DNA of 64,000 nucleotides from Selenomonas sp. AB3002 (GCF_000702545.1 NZ_JNIO01000007.1:1-64000), one strand, 5' to 3'; positions 26,563 to 35,960 are shown, numbered from the stretch's first letter. Numbers and translations: made by a program. Notes: generated by a model from the sequence alone, not told the origin.

Positions 26563-27516
26563 TTATTGCTTCATATATGTTCCCAAAAAGGCAAATACCC
26601 GCTCAAAATACTTCTGGGGATCTGTCTTTTTGGAATCAGCATGTCCTGCTCCGGCCACAATGTATTTCTCCTTGGCAGGCGCTGATGAGGCTTCGTATAG
26701 TTTCTCCATCATTTCGCAGGGTACCAGTTTATCGGCATCGCCATGTATAAACAGCATGGGCACCTCGGTATGGACAATACTGCGCAAGGGTGCTGCATCC
26801 GAAATAGCTGCCCCCGTCTTCATGGGACTGACAATATCCACACAGTTCATCACGGGAAATTCCGGCAGGCCAAACAGTTTGTCCAGCTGCACCGTAAACA
26901 TATCATAGGCGCTGGTGTAGCCACAGTCTTCAACGGCTGCCACTACATTTTGCGGATGTTTGGCCGTAGTCATCATCACTGTAGCTGCCCCCATGGAAAT
27001 CCCATGCAGGGCAATCTGCGCGGTTTCATCCTTCTGGGCAATCTCTTTTGCCCAAAGGGCGATATCATCGCTCTCCTTTACCCCCATGGTAAGATATTTT
27101 CCCTCACTCAAGCCGGCAGCGCGCAAATCCGGCGTCAGCACATGGTAGCCGCGCTTTATGTACTCGGCAGCGTAATCCCAGACAAAGCGCTGATTGCGCC
27201 CATAACCATGCACCAGGATGGCCCAACGCCTGCTGGGTTCCTCTGGTGCGAAATGAGTTGCCACCAGTTTTAAGCCATCCTGGGAGGTTATCATCCATTG
27301 TTCATTCTCAGCTTGCGGTTTAGCCGGAGCATCCAAGCCCGGCTCCACAATTGCTGCTGCCGCTTCTGGTATAGCCGTGGGATCTTCAGGATTGCCCCGC
27401 AGCAGGGCATAGTCTACAAAGCCACTGCCTATAAAATAGCCTGTTCCTCCCAACAATAACAGAAGTATGATGCACAGGCTCCCCAAGATTTTTTTGCTCC
27501 TGTTAATATTTCTCAC
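26563..27516 (-). CDS. Membrane-anchored alpha/beta hydrolase, copy A
   Basis: This 317-residue protein starts at a GTG (27514-27516). It has an N-terminal membrane anchor (LGSLCIILLLLLGGTGYFIG) and an alpha/beta hydrolase fold: oxyanion region VHGYGRNQ, nucleophile elbow GISMGA, acid in HGDADKLVP and His in GAGHADS. It is probably an exported esterase or peptidase-like enzyme. A second copy at 34612-35565 is nearly identical throughout, so they are recent paralogues. The 26398-26562 interval shows no convincing gene. Confidence 0.85.
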   Translation of the reverse strand: MRNINRSKKILGSLCIILLLLLGGTGYFIGSGFVDYALLRGNPEDPTAIPEAAAAIVEPGLDAPAKPQAENEQWMITSQDGLKLVATHFAPEEPSRRWAILVHGYGRNQRFVWDYAAEYIKRGYHVLTPDLRAAGLSEGKYLTMGVKESDDIALWAKEIAQKDETAQIALHGISMGAATVMMTTAKHPQNVVAAVEDCGYTSAYDMFTVQLDKLFGLPEFPVMNCVDIVSPMKTGAAISDAAPLRSIVHTEVPMLFIHGDADKLVPCEMMEKLYEASSAPAKEKYIVAGAGHADSKKTDPQKYFERVFAFLGTYMKQ

Positions 27517-27579
27517 TCCTCAGGACTAGCAGAAAGGGGCTGTGATAGCGCAGCCCCTATTTTGCATGATATGAATTCT

Positions 27580-27781
27580 TTACATCAGCTTCTGAATTGG
27601 GAAGGTGAAATAAGTGTCAGGATATGGCTCATTCTTCAAGGTAAAATGCCACCATTCCGTGTCCAGGGGCTAAAAACCATGCCTGAGCATTGCCTCACGC
27701 AGAATCATGCGGTTCTTGAACTGCACCGACCAAAGAGGCTACAATAAGTTTCTTTTTGATGTCAAATTTCATTTCTGTCAT
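27580..27781 (-). pseudogene. Internally deleted VanX-like D-Ala-D-Ala dipeptidase gene
   Basis: An ATG at 27779-27781 opens a signal-peptide-like start (MTEMKFDIKKKLIVASLVGA). In another frame this joins a segment reading LRHGF, a stop, then DTEWWHFTLKNEPYPDTYFT. The latter matches the catalytic WWHFT region of the VanX-YkuD fusion gene at 43779-45182, also at nucleotide level. Most of the gene is missing. Together with the small upstream block this is the only content of 27517-27952. Confidence 0.7.
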
Positions 27782-27952
27782 CCTCCATCACACCACATCC
27801 ATACACAGGCGTTATTCTATCTACACTTTCCTTTTTCCTGCAACCCCTTCTTTACAATACAACCGAGCAGGAAATTCAAGCCATTCGTTGAATTCTTTAA
27901 ACAGAACATACAACTGTAAATTTAAGCAGCAAAAATTACGGGGAGACCAACC

Positions 27953-28414
27953 ATGAATACTGAACAATCTATTCGTGCCCAACAGGCTAAAGACAACTTC
28001 AATTCCGGCTACAACTGTTCACAGTCTGTGCTGCTGGCTTATGAAGACTATCTGCAGGAAAAGGGATTGGACCCCAAGACTGTATTGCGTATGGCATCGC
28101 CAATGGGAGGAGGAATCAGCCGCCTCCGCGAAGTATGCGGTGCCGTCTCAGCACTTTGCTTATTGATTGGTTTAACAGACGGCTATTACACGCCTGACGA
28201 TGAAAAGAAAAAGGCTCTGTACAGCAAAGTACAAGAGCTCGTCCTTCAATTTCAAGAATCCCATGGCTCTATAATCTGCCGGGAGCTATTGGGCTTAGAA
28301 CAGAAGCATGACCATCCCACACCATCTAAGCGTACAAAGGAATATTACGCAGAACGCCCTTGCGCAGATTTTTGTGCAACAGCAGCTGCGATTTTTGAAA
28401 AGAATTATCTGTAG
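27953..28414 (+). CDS. C_GCAxxG_C_C family protein
   Basis: This 153-residue protein belongs to the putative redox-active C-GCAxxG-C-C family (TIGR01909 type). The Cys pattern is visible: NCSQSVLLAYE, REVCGAVSALCLLIG, SIICRELLG and ADFCATAAAI. The central Cys-Gly motif reads CGAVSA, slightly different from GCAxxG. Its function is unknown; a metal or redox role is assumed for the family. A second member lies at 43238-43621. Confidence 0.85.
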   Translation: MNTEQSIRAQQAKDNFNSGYNCSQSVLLAYEDYLQEKGLDPKTVLRMASPMGGGISRLREVCGAVSALCLLIGLTDGYYTPDDEKKKALYSKVQELVLQFQESHGSIICRELLGLEQKHDHPTPSKRTKEYYAERPCADFCATAAAIFEKNYL

Positions 28415-28469
28415 AAATAAGCTATACTGAGCATAAAATACATCTGAGCGGTCTTCAAGGAGGAGCGTT

Positions 28470-29861
28470 ATGAAAAAGAAACTTTTTCACACCATGGCTT
28501 TGACAGGACTTATGATTACGGCCAGCATGACCCAGACTATGGCTGCGCCCATTCCCCTTCGCGGTATTGTCGAGGGCTTTTACGGCACTCCCTGGTCACA
28601 GGCAGATAGGCTGGACATGATGAGATTCTGCCATCAGGAAGGGTTGAACGCCTACATCTATGCTCCTAAGGATGACCCATACCACAGGGCCAAATGGCGG
28701 GAATCATATCCCCAGGAAAAGCTGGCAGAGCTCAAGGCCCTCATAGACGAAGCACATAAACAGCAGGTAAAGTTCATCTTTGCCGTTTCCCCCGGATTGG
28801 ATATAAGATTTTGGGGAGAAGCTGGCAACAAAGACCGTCTTGCCATGCAGGAAAAGCTCACCGCCATTTATGATCTGGGGGTACGGGACTTCGCCATTTT
28901 CTTTGACGATATAGAAAACAAGGACGCCAAAGGCCAGGCAGCTTTCCTGAACTGGCTGGAAGATAATTTCGTCAAAAAACATGCGGATATAGCTCCTCTC
29001 ATCACCGTCCCCACCGAATATTTCCGGGAGGATATGACAGAAAAAGGTCAGACCAAGCCCTATACCCATGATTTTTCCACAGAGCTTGACAAAGACATCC
29101 TGGTGCTCTACACAGGTGAAAAAGTGGTGCCTGACGGCCTGAAGGACGAGGATTACCAAAAGGCCAATGCCCTCTACGGACGCAAGCTGGGCCTTTGGTG
29201 GAATTATCCCGTCAGCGATTATCTGGAGGCCAAGCTGGCCCTAGGGCCCATTGAAAAACTGCCCCATAGGAAAACCCTGCCGGCCATCTTTTTCAATCCC
29301 ATGAAATATGCAGAGCTCTCGAAAATCAGCCTCACCACGGGAGCCAAGTATGCCAGACATCCCCACAGCTACAGGTCACAAAGAGCCTGGAAGCAGTCCA
29401 TCAAAAAGGGATATGGCACTCTTGCCCCTGACATGACCAGATTCGCCGACCACTCCCAGCACATGAAAGTCAGCTGGGCTGAAATAGGCCCGGAAGATGG
29501 GAAAAAACTGCGCACCCTTGCTGATGCCTACTGGCAGGCCCGTCAGAATGGGAATCAACGCAAAATAGCCAAGGCCCAGAAGAAGCTAAGCAAGGAGCTG
29601 CAACAGCTGGATGTCTCTTTGGAAAATCTTCTGGCCTCTCTGCCGCCGGAAAAACTTGACCAGTGCCGCCCGCAACTTGAGCAGCTGCGACGCATCGTCC
29701 GGGCAGACCTGCTGGGGCTCTCCCTCCTGGCAGGAGAACAGGAGAAAGCCGAAAAATTCTCTCAGACCCTGGCAGAAGTAAAAAGCCACGAACAGGAAGC
29801 TATCATCTCAGAGAAAAGTGCCCGTGCCCTACTGACAGAAATAGAAGCAGCCCTGCACTGA
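28470..29861 (+). CDS. Exported GH84-type beta-N-acetylglucosaminidase domain protein
   Basis: The start is preceded by AAGGAGG. The 463-residue product has a signal peptide ending near MTQTMAA. A GH84 catalytic domain follows, beginning RGIVEGFYGTPWSQADR with YIYAPKDDPYHRAKWRE and the adjacent acidic pair FFDDIE used in substrate-assisted catalysis. The C-terminal ~100 residues form a charged helical region (about 355-463). It would trim N-acetylglucosaminides in the periplasm. Part of a second gene of this type survives at 35665. Confidence 0.88.
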   Translation: MKKKLFHTMALTGLMITASMTQTMAAPIPLRGIVEGFYGTPWSQADRLDMMRFCHQEGLNAYIYAPKDDPYHRAKWRESYPQEKLAELKALIDEAHKQQVKFIFAVSPGLDIRFWGEAGNKDRLAMQEKLTAIYDLGVRDFAIFFDDIENKDAKGQAAFLNWLEDNFVKKHADIAPLITVPTEYFREDMTEKGQTKPYTHDFSTELDKDILVLYTGEKVVPDGLKDEDYQKANALYGRKLGLWWNYPVSDYLEAKLALGPIEKLPHRKTLPAIFFNPMKYAELSKISLTTGAKYARHPHSYRSQRAWKQSIKKGYGTLAPDMTRFADHSQHMKVSWAEIGPEDGKKLRTLADAYWQARQNGNQRKIAKAQKKLSKELQQLDVSLENLLASLPPEKLDQCRPQLEQLRRIVRADLLGLSLLAGEQEKAEKFSQTLAEVKSHEQEAIISEKSARALLTEIEAALH

Positions 29862-29877
29862 CGAAAGACACTCAAAA

Positions 29878-29916
29878 AACTCGTCCCAGCCAAATTTTCA
29901 TGGCTGAGACGAGTTC
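29878..29916 (+). terminator. Intrinsic terminator after the GH84 gene
   Basis: AACTCGTC...CAGCCA pairs with TGGCTG...GACGAGTT, followed by CTTTTGTTTTG. It lies directly after the stop of the GH84 gene. Confidence 0.8.
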
Positions 29917-29957
29917 TTTTGTTTTGTTCAGGCATCTCAATCCCCGTTGAAACTGCT

Positions 29958-30254
29958 TTACAAAATTAGGGTAGACATAGTCTTCAGACGATGGTCGTTG
30001 GGGCTGAAGGGCTCAGCTGGGGCATATAAATAACCCCCAGGATGTTTCTCAAAAGAATATTTAAGGCATTTCCAAACCTCCTCTGATAGCGTTGGGTATT
30101 GTTTTTTCAACTCTGCCCGGGATACCAGGCGAAAGCCCTTATAAGGCCATTGTTCCAGTTTTGCCGTAGGCAAAACCTCCTCTTGGCCTTTCAACGAGGC
30201 GGGAGATATTATTTTTATCCTGCTATCACTTGCGAGTTCTTCTTTTTTTCTCAA
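29958..30254 (-). CDS. Conserved small protein of unknown function (98 aa)
   Basis: The basic, helical-looking product begins MRKKEELASDSRIKIISPAS. It overlaps the end of the formate/nitrite-type transporter gene by 29 nt in the same direction, so it is probably translationally coupled. No domain is recognised. A 72-bp piece of its coding sequence recurs at 47754-47825, which shows that the sequence has been copied within the region. Confidence 0.6.
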   Translation of the reverse strand: MRKKEELASDSRIKIISPASLKGQEEVLPTAKLEQWPYKGFRLVSRAELKKQYPTLSEEVWKCLKYSFEKHPGGYLYAPAEPFSPNDHRLKTMSTLIL

Positions 30255-31077
30255 CCTTCAGTTCCTTGGCTACCTGATAGTAAACCAACAACGTAAAAAT
30301 ACCTGTGCCGCCAATAATATTGCCAAAACCGCAGGGAATAAGGAAGCGGAATAAGTAATCGAAGAACTCCGCTTCCTCTGCCATAACTACATAGGCCATT
30401 TCGCAGGAACCCACCACTACATGGGCAAAATCTCCCAATGCGATAAAGTAGACCAGGAACATAATCATGACAAACCTAAAATATTTCGTCTGGGGAGAAA
30501 TCCACACTATGGCAGCAATAAGAATCCCTGCCGGAATACCGCGCAAAATATTTTCTATGGGGTTCAGTTTCATCACATTCACGGCTACATCATGCATTGC
30601 TGCTTCGATTTCAGGTGACAGGGTATAGGGACTGGAATAAAAGGCAGCAGCTATGGCCGTACCTACAATGTTGAAGAAAAATACTGTGGCCCATAAGCGG
30701 ACTACCTCACCAAAGCGTGTCCATGACCATTCGCTTAAAAGCGGAATTATGGTAGTAATGGGATTTTCCGTAAACAGCTGCATACGTCCCAGAATGACGA
30801 TGATGAATCCTACGGTATATCCCAAACAGGACACCAGCGGTTCCATGGGAGAGGCTCCCATGTGCATATGAAAAATGGAGCGAAACAAAAAGGAAAAAGA
30901 AACCAAAATGCCGGCAGCCAATCCCGAAAAAGCCAAGGCCTGAAGAGGACGAGCCAGTTCTGCCTCCCCTTCTTCCCTGATGATATTATAAATCAAACGC
31001 GGCGGCAGTGGCGCATGTTCGTGAAGCACCACCTGTTCATTTCTTGGCAATTCACTGACAAAGTCTTTCTTTTCCAT
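30226..31077 (-). CDS. Formate/nitrite transporter (FNT) family channel
   Basis: This 283-residue protein has about six spans and an amphipathic N-terminus. FNT features include the region GRMQLFTENPITTIIPLL and the C-terminal FGNIIGGTGIFTLLVYYQV. The re-entrant Asn-rich loop pattern suggests the YfdC-like branch more than FocA itself. AAGGAG precedes the ATG. It would pass small monovalent anions. It is upstream of, and overlaps, the 98-residue gene. Confidence 0.85.
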   Translation of the reverse strand: MEKKDFVSELPRNEQVVLHEHAPLPPRLIYNIIREEGEAELARPLQALAFSGLAAGILVSFSFLFRSIFHMHMGASPMEPLVSCLGYTVGFIIVILGRMQLFTENPITTIIPLLSEWSWTRFGEVVRLWATVFFFNIVGTAIAAAFYSSPYTLSPEIEAAMHDVAVNVMKLNPIENILRGIPAGILIAAIVWISPQTKYFRFVMIMFLVYFIALGDFAHVVVGSCEMAYVVMAEEAEFFDYLFRFLIPCGFGNIIGGTGIFTLLVYYQVAKELKVEKKRRTRK

Positions 31078-31095
31078 CTATATGCTCCTTCCATT

Positions 31096-31136
31096 GTAAC
31101 TGTTCAGTCCCCCCTCTTGGAAGACTGAACAGTTAC
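31096..31136. promoter_or_regulatory. Perfect 14-bp inverted repeat between hydrolase and FNT genes
   Basis: GTAACTGTTCAGTC (31096-31109) is repeated inverted at 31123-31136 with a 13-nt loop. There is no U-run, so it may be an operator or an RNA structure in the short region upstream of the FNT gene. Confidence 0.4.
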
Positions 31137-31157
31137 CACCACGTCTAAAGTTCATAA

Positions 31158-31904
31158 TCAAAGCGTATCTAAGAAATTGCTTATTTTCTCAAAAACAGCC
31201 TCCCGACCTTCCATCAATGGAAGCAGATGCTCTGCTCCATCAAGTAAAGCCACTTCCTTCCGGCTGCTGCCAATATGCTCGCCGATATAGGGGGCACTTT
31301 CAACTGATGCCATGGTATCGGCTTTCCCATGAATGATTAAGGACGGAGCTGTAATTTTGGGCAGGCAATTTTTGCTGCGCTCTATAACTTCAAGAAGATC
31401 ATAAACAGAAAGAAGGGGAATTTTATCATAAATCAAATTGGCGGCCGGGGGAACATTCACCAGGTTCCGTTTATTCTCAGGGGTGAAATCTGAAGATGTC
31501 AGCATTTCCTTGGGGGGCAGGGCAGAAATGCCCTGTTCCTGGGCAATGAAAATAGGAGCCGCTAATGTGACCACCCCTTTTACCTGTTTTTCCGCTGCCA
31601 AAATAAGCCCCAGGCTTCCTCCCATGGAGGCGCCGATTACTACAATATCTCTATCCAGGCCACACAGGACATTATAACCATCCCGTACAGCATTCAGCCA
31701 ATCATCAGCATTGGTGCGGAGAAGGTCTTCTACCTTTGTGCCATGCCCGGGAAGTCTTGGCGCAAGCACTGCATATCCTTTGGCTGCCAGAAATTTCCCC
31801 ATTGGCCAAAGCTCGGCGGTATTGCCAGCAAACCCCTGCACCAAAAGCACGGCTTTCTTTTTGCCATCTCCGGGGAGAAAGAATGATTCTGCTCCTTTAA
31901 TCAT
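31158..31904 (-). CDS. Alpha/beta hydrolase (carboxylesterase-like)
   Basis: I choose the ATG at 31902-31904 (GGAGG about 10 nt upstream), which overlaps the stop of a truncated hydrolase remnant (TGATG). The 248-residue protein has no signal peptide. Motifs are LLVQGFAGNTAE (oxyanion loop), VIGASMGGSLGL (nucleophile Ser), IIHGKADTMA (acid) and LLDGAEHLLP (His), as in Est30-like carboxylesterases. The substrate is unknown. Confidence 0.88.
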   Translation of the reverse strand: MIKGAESFFLPGDGKKKAVLLVQGFAGNTAELWPMGKFLAAKGYAVLAPRLPGHGTKVEDLLRTNADDWLNAVRDGYNVLCGLDRDIVVIGASMGGSLGLILAAEKQVKGVVTLAAPIFIAQEQGISALPPKEMLTSSDFTPENKRNLVNVPPAANLIYDKIPLLSVYDLLEVIERSKNCLPKITAPSLIIHGKADTMASVESAPYIGEHIGSSRKEVALLDGAEHLLPLMEGREAVFEKISNFLDTL

Positions 31905-32045
31905 CAAGTTACTACCTCCATATTCATTTCTTCCCCTACCAAAAACTCCGTAACTTTCTCACGAAACAGCTTATAGTACGGGAGCTCCATAAGCATGGCA
32001 TGAGCTGCCCCGGGTATAATCTCCAGCCGCGAGTCTTTAGTATGA
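31904..32045 (-). pseudogene. C-terminal remnant of another alpha/beta hydrolase
   Basis: A frame of about 46 codons reads TKDSRLEIIPGAAHAMLMEL and ends MNMEVVT at a TGA overlapping the next ATG. The GAAHAM block is the catalytic-His region of an alpha/beta hydrolase, but no upstream body remains. 32046-32185 holds only a short hairpin (GAACCCCCATTT with its complement, 32124-32148). Confidence 0.65.
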
Positions 32046-32185
32046 TGCACAGTTTAGGTACGGCATGGGAATATCTAGGGCGGGATGCTGTAGATTTTGT
32101 CATCGCGACCAGTAAAAGTCAACGAACCCCCATTTCAAATGGGGGTTCAATGATTTAGATACCATGTCTTTGGAATCGTCGAACG

Positions 32186-32857
32186 TTACGACAACTGCTT
32201 CATCAGCCAATCGTGAATGGCTTTGTTATCTGCCTGACCATCTGCTGTATTCTCGTCAAGGTAAGTTGCCTTGAAATAGCTGGGCAGTTCTTCGTCAATG
32301 AGCTGGACAGCCCAGGCGCCTTTATTCTCGCCTATGCCGTAAATGGCATCCTTGTTGACGCCATAGTTATTGCGGACATCCTTCAAGAGTCCCCGAAGGA
32401 CCTCCATGCCAGTCGGACTGGACAGGCGCCCAATCTGTGCCTCGCTATCTTTCGTGGACTGAATAGTCAGCACGATTACATACTGCTGGTTTTTCTCCAG
32501 TTCGTCCACCCAGGCGCTGACACCGTCCGGCTGCTTCAGCAGGGCCTTGCCATCCGTCTCGCCGTTCACATCATTGATTACCACAATCAGGGGGTAAGAC
32601 TTGCTGGAATCATACCAGCGCGGCAGACAAAGCTGATATGACAGTTTCGACTGAATGGCTTCCGAGCTTACAAAACGCTGGGAAGCAGGCAGCTTATCCT
32701 CTGCCGAATCCTGGCCAGGCCCCACCGGCGTACCGGTATGGGTCTCCAGGGCCTCTGGGCTGGCAGGACGGAACTCCGCATGGGCCATGGAACCAAAGCC
32801 AAAGCCGAAGCTGAATGCAGCAATGGCAAAAGCCGTCACGATTTTTTTCTTTTGCAT
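32186..32857 (-). CDS. Exported esterase-like protein, probable loss of the catalytic Ser
   Basis: The signal peptide MQKKKIVTAFAIAAFSFGF is preceded by GGGAGGT. The mature region resembles exported alpha/beta-hydrolase-fold esterases (QLCLPRWYDSSKSYPLIVVI). Where these have G-x-S-x-G, this protein reads IYGIGENKGAWAVQL, so the nucleophile position is Glu. No strong acid/His block is evident in the shortened C-terminus. It is 223 residues long. It may be an inactive binding protein or a different fold. Confidence 0.65.
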   Translation of the reverse strand: MQKKKIVTAFAIAAFSFGFGFGSMAHAEFRPASPEALETHTGTPVGPGQDSAEDKLPASQRFVSSEAIQSKLSYQLCLPRWYDSSKSYPLIVVINDVNGETDGKALLKQPDGVSAWVDELEKNQQYVIVLTIQSTKDSEAQIGRLSSPTGMEVLRGLLKDVRNNYGVNKDAIYGIGENKGAWAVQLIDEELPSYFKATYLDENTADGQADNKAIHDWLMKQLS

Positions 32858-32884
32858 GATAATGACCTCCCTAGTCTTTTCCTT

Positions 32885-34417
32885 TTATTTGCTCACATAA
32901 CTGCGCATTTCCTCGGGCATCTCTTCCCACTTGATTTCACTCACCGGAATCCCTTTGGAAAGCCCCCAGGCGGCAGCAATGCCTGCTGCCTCGCCCATGC
33001 TCATGCAGGTGGGCTGGATGCGGAAGGAAGCCTGGGCAGCGAAGCTGCCGCTGGCACAGCGCCCCACCACCAGCAGGTTGGAGATTTCGTTGGTCACCAA
33101 GGCACGGTAGGGGATTTCGTAATACTGTCCCTTTTCCAGCTTCTTGAAGAGATCCAGCTTCACATCATGGATATCAATGGGATATGCCGTACGGCAGACA
33201 GCATCGGGGAAATGATGTGCCTTCAAGTAATCCTCAGCATCCATATAGTATTTACCATGAATACGCCAGGACTCCCGTACACCCACCATGCTTGCTTCGC
33301 GGCTGATATAGGCTTTCTCAAAGCCGGGGATGTTCTTGATGAAGAATCCGGCCAGGCGGCGCATCATCTTCCGGCCGAAGGTCACAGACTTGCTGTAGGA
33401 TATTGCATCTGTAGAGCTGAAGCTCAGCGGTGGCATCTCCGGGCAGTTCATGGACATTACAGTGGGCTTGCCCGGAATCGCAAAAGCCTGGATGTACAGG
33501 ATATCATCATCTGTCAACTCGCCCCGGGCCACACCATCCTTGAAGAATGTCTCATTCTTTTTCCACTTCGCAAACTCAAAGAATGGTGCTCTTTTCTCCT
33601 TCAAGGCCTTATCGAAAATCTCCTTCAGATCCTTTGAATAGTCATCCTTCAAAGCTTTAGTAAAGAATTTGTGAACCTTGTCCACATCAATACCGCCCAT
33701 TTCAAAACGCAGGCTCATTGGCTGATTCCGTCCCGTCGTTTCTGAGCCTTTTTCCGCAGGAACCCCCGCGAACCGTGAAAGCAAGGCATCTCCCGTGCCA
33801 TCTATGAATGTCCTTGCCTGTATGCTGGCCAGCCCCTCCGGGGTCTGGACTACACAAGAGACAATCTTCCCCCCGCTGGTCACGGTGCCTGCCAAGGAAG
33901 CATTGTAGAGGATCTCTACCCCAGCCTCTTCGCACATTTCATCGTAGACATAGGAAAGATATTCCGGCACATATTGTGACCTGCCGCCGCCATAATAGGT
34001 ATTAGTAGTTATGCCAAGGGAGGTCGAGGCCCCCTGTTTTTCCATGCGCTGGTTCAAATCCGTGATATAGGGCGTATCACTGCCATCCACAAAGGTAGGC
34101 ATGCAAGGGAAGACACAGCCCTGGGTGGCCAGTCCGCCCAAGGAAATGCCACGCTCCACCAGGACAACTTTCACCCCTTTGCGGGCGGCGCTGACAGCAG
34201 CCGCCGTGCCAGCCGCACCGCCGCCGACTACGCAGACATCCGCATTGAAAAGCACGGGAAGCTCTGCATTGCTGAAATCCATCGTCTGTATCATGGAAGA
34301 AGCAGCCGCTGCTTTTGCCCCATTATCATTGAGCCCCAGCACCGTTCCAGCTGCGGCCAGGCCCATCAGCTTCATGAAATTGCGCCTGGATATTGGGATT
34401 GCAAATGATTTCTCCAT
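32885..34417 (-). CDS. Tat-exported FAD-dependent oxidoreductase, copy A
   Basis: This 510-residue protein has a twin-arginine signal (ISRRNFMKLMGLAAAG). An N-terminal Rossmann FAD-binding motif follows (VCVVGGGAAGTAAAVSAARK, then VLVERGISLGGLAT), and the C-terminal FAD motif is VVGRCASGSFAAQASFRIQP. It belongs to the FAD-dependent oxidoreductase (PF12831-like) group of unknown substrate. GGAGG precedes the ATG. A close paralogue lies at 36030-37559. No electron-transfer partner is encoded nearby. Confidence 0.88.
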   Translation of the reverse strand: MEKSFAIPISRRNFMKLMGLAAAGTVLGLNDNGAKAAAASSMIQTMDFSNAELPVLFNADVCVVGGGAAGTAAAVSAARKGVKVVLVERGISLGGLATQGCVFPCMPTFVDGSDTPYITDLNQRMEKQGASTSLGITTNTYYGGGRSQYVPEYLSYVYDEMCEEAGVEILYNASLAGTVTSGGKIVSCVVQTPEGLASIQARTFIDGTGDALLSRFAGVPAEKGSETTGRNQPMSLRFEMGGIDVDKVHKFFTKALKDDYSKDLKEIFDKALKEKRAPFFEFAKWKKNETFFKDGVARGELTDDDILYIQAFAIPGKPTVMSMNCPEMPPLSFSSTDAISYSKSVTFGRKMMRRLAGFFIKNIPGFEKAYISREASMVGVRESWRIHGKYYMDAEDYLKAHHFPDAVCRTAYPIDIHDVKLDLFKKLEKGQYYEIPYRALVTNEISNLLVVGRCASGSFAAQASFRIQPTCMSMGEAAGIAAAWGLSKGIPVSEIKWEEMPEEMRSYVSK

Positions 34418-34559
34418 AAACCTACCTCCGCTGCACCTCTATCACACTACATCAATACGCAGATAATATTCTATCTACATGTTCATTTTTCCTGCCTGCC
34501 CTTGTTTTACTATGCAGCTTTTTTCTCTCCATTTTTCTGCTGTCGTAAATCAAAACAAC

Positions 34560-34603
34560 AGGGCGATAACTTCATCGTCCACTTGCGATGAAGTTATCGC
34601 CCT
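34560..34603 (-). terminator. Intrinsic terminator after hydrolase copy B
   Basis: AGGGCGATAACTTCATCG at 34560-34577 pairs perfectly with 34586-34603. On the minus strand a GTTGTTTTG tail follows. Confidence 0.8.
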
Positions 34604-34611
34604 CTCTGTGG

Positions 34612-35565
34612 CTATGGCCTCATATATGTTTCCAAAAAGTCAAATACCCTTTGGAAATACTCCTGGGGTACAGTCTTTTTGGCATCGGCATGTCCTGCTC
34701 CAGCCACGATGAATTTCTCCTTGGCAGGGGCTGATGAGGCGGCGTATAGCTTCTCCATCATTTCACAGGGCACCAGTTTATCGGCATCGCCATGTATGAA
34801 CAGCATGGGCACCTCGGTATGGACAACACTGCGCAAAGGCGCTGCATCCGAAATGGCGGCCCCTGTCTTCATGCGGCTGACTATATCCACACAGTTCATC
34901 ACGGGAAACTCCGGCAGACCAAACAGTTTGTCAAGCTGCACCGTAAACATATCATAGGCACTGGTATAGCCGCAGTCTTCAACGGCTACCACTACATTTT
35001 GCGGATGTTTGGCCGTAGTCATCATCACCGTGGCTGCACCCATGGAAATCCCATGCAGGGCAATCTGCGCATTTTCATCCTTCTGGACAATCTCTTTTGC
35101 CCAAAGGACGATATCATTGCTCTCTTTTACCCCCATGGTAAGATATTTCCCTTCACTTAATCCGGCAGCACGCAAATCCGGCGTCAGTACATGGTAGCCT
35201 CGCTTTATGTACTCAGCTGCATAATCCCAGACATAGCTCTGATTGCGTCCATATCCGTGCACCAGGATGGCCCAAAGCCTGCTGGGCTTATCTGGTGAAA
35301 AATGGGTTGCCACAAGCTTTAGGCCATCCTGGGAGGTTATCGTCCATTGTTCATTTTCTGCCTGTGGTTTAGCTGGAGCCTCCAAACCCGGCTCCACAAT
35401 CGCTGCTGCCGCTTCAGGTATAGCCGTGGGATCCCCTGGATTGTCACGTAGCAGAGCATAGTCCACGAAACCGCTGCCTATAAAATAACCTGCTCCCACC
35501 AACAATAGCAGAAGTATGATACACAGACTCCAAAAGATTTTTTTGCTCCTGTTAATTTTTCTCAC
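34612..35565 (-). CDS. Membrane-anchored alpha/beta hydrolase, copy B
   Basis: This is a near-identical paralogue of the protein at 26563-27516 (same 317-residue length; differences scattered, for example WMITSQDG versus WTITSQDG). The anchor, GISMGA nucleophile, HGDADKLVP acid and GAGHAD His are all kept, so both copies may be active. It lies between the two FAD oxidoreductase paralogues, as expected if a segment was duplicated. The start is a GTG. Confidence 0.85.
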   Translation of the reverse strand: MRKINRSKKIFWSLCIILLLLLVGAGYFIGSGFVDYALLRDNPGDPTAIPEAAAAIVEPGLEAPAKPQAENEQWTITSQDGLKLVATHFSPDKPSRLWAILVHGYGRNQSYVWDYAAEYIKRGYHVLTPDLRAAGLSEGKYLTMGVKESNDIVLWAKEIVQKDENAQIALHGISMGAATVMMTTAKHPQNVVVAVEDCGYTSAYDMFTVQLDKLFGLPEFPVMNCVDIVSRMKTGAAISDAAPLRSVVHTEVPMLFIHGDADKLVPCEMMEKLYAASSAPAKEKFIVAGAGHADAKKTVPQEYFQRVFDFLETYMRP

Positions 35566-35664
35566 TCCTCTAAAAACGCAGCTTCTATCCCGTCTCGTTG
35601 TGGCAAAAAAACCTGATATCCATTATGTTCAAGCACTTTTGTTATCTGTAGATTATTTTGTGGG

Positions 35665-35960
35665 GACCAGGGCCTCAATGCCTATATCTACGCCCCTAAA
35701 AATGACCCTTATCACAAGGACCGCTGGCGGGAACCCTACCCCAAAAACCAGCAGAAAAAAATGGCAGAACTGGCACGAACGGCAGACAAACACCACGTGG
35801 AGCTAATCTTTGCGATATCCCCTGGAATTCACTGCCCATCAAAAGACCGCCCGCATTTCCGACGGCACCGCCAGGGATTTTCTGGTGGAAGCTATAGGCT
35901 ATGTGGAAACCGGCACACGCAAGACAAATGGCAGGTAGGACGTATTGAAAAAGGGCAGGT
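35665..35960 (+). pseudogene. GH84-type glycosidase remnant
   Basis: The frame reads GLNAYIYAPKNDPYHKDRWR, then a stretch ending LIFAISPGI. This matches residues ~50-110 of the GH84 protein at 28470 and is then lost. A following segment (ARISDGTARDFLVEAIGYVE) is in another frame. The signal peptide, first strand and catalytic Asp pair are missing. It is upstream of hydrolase copy B, mirroring the intact GH84 gene near copy A. Confidence 0.7.
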
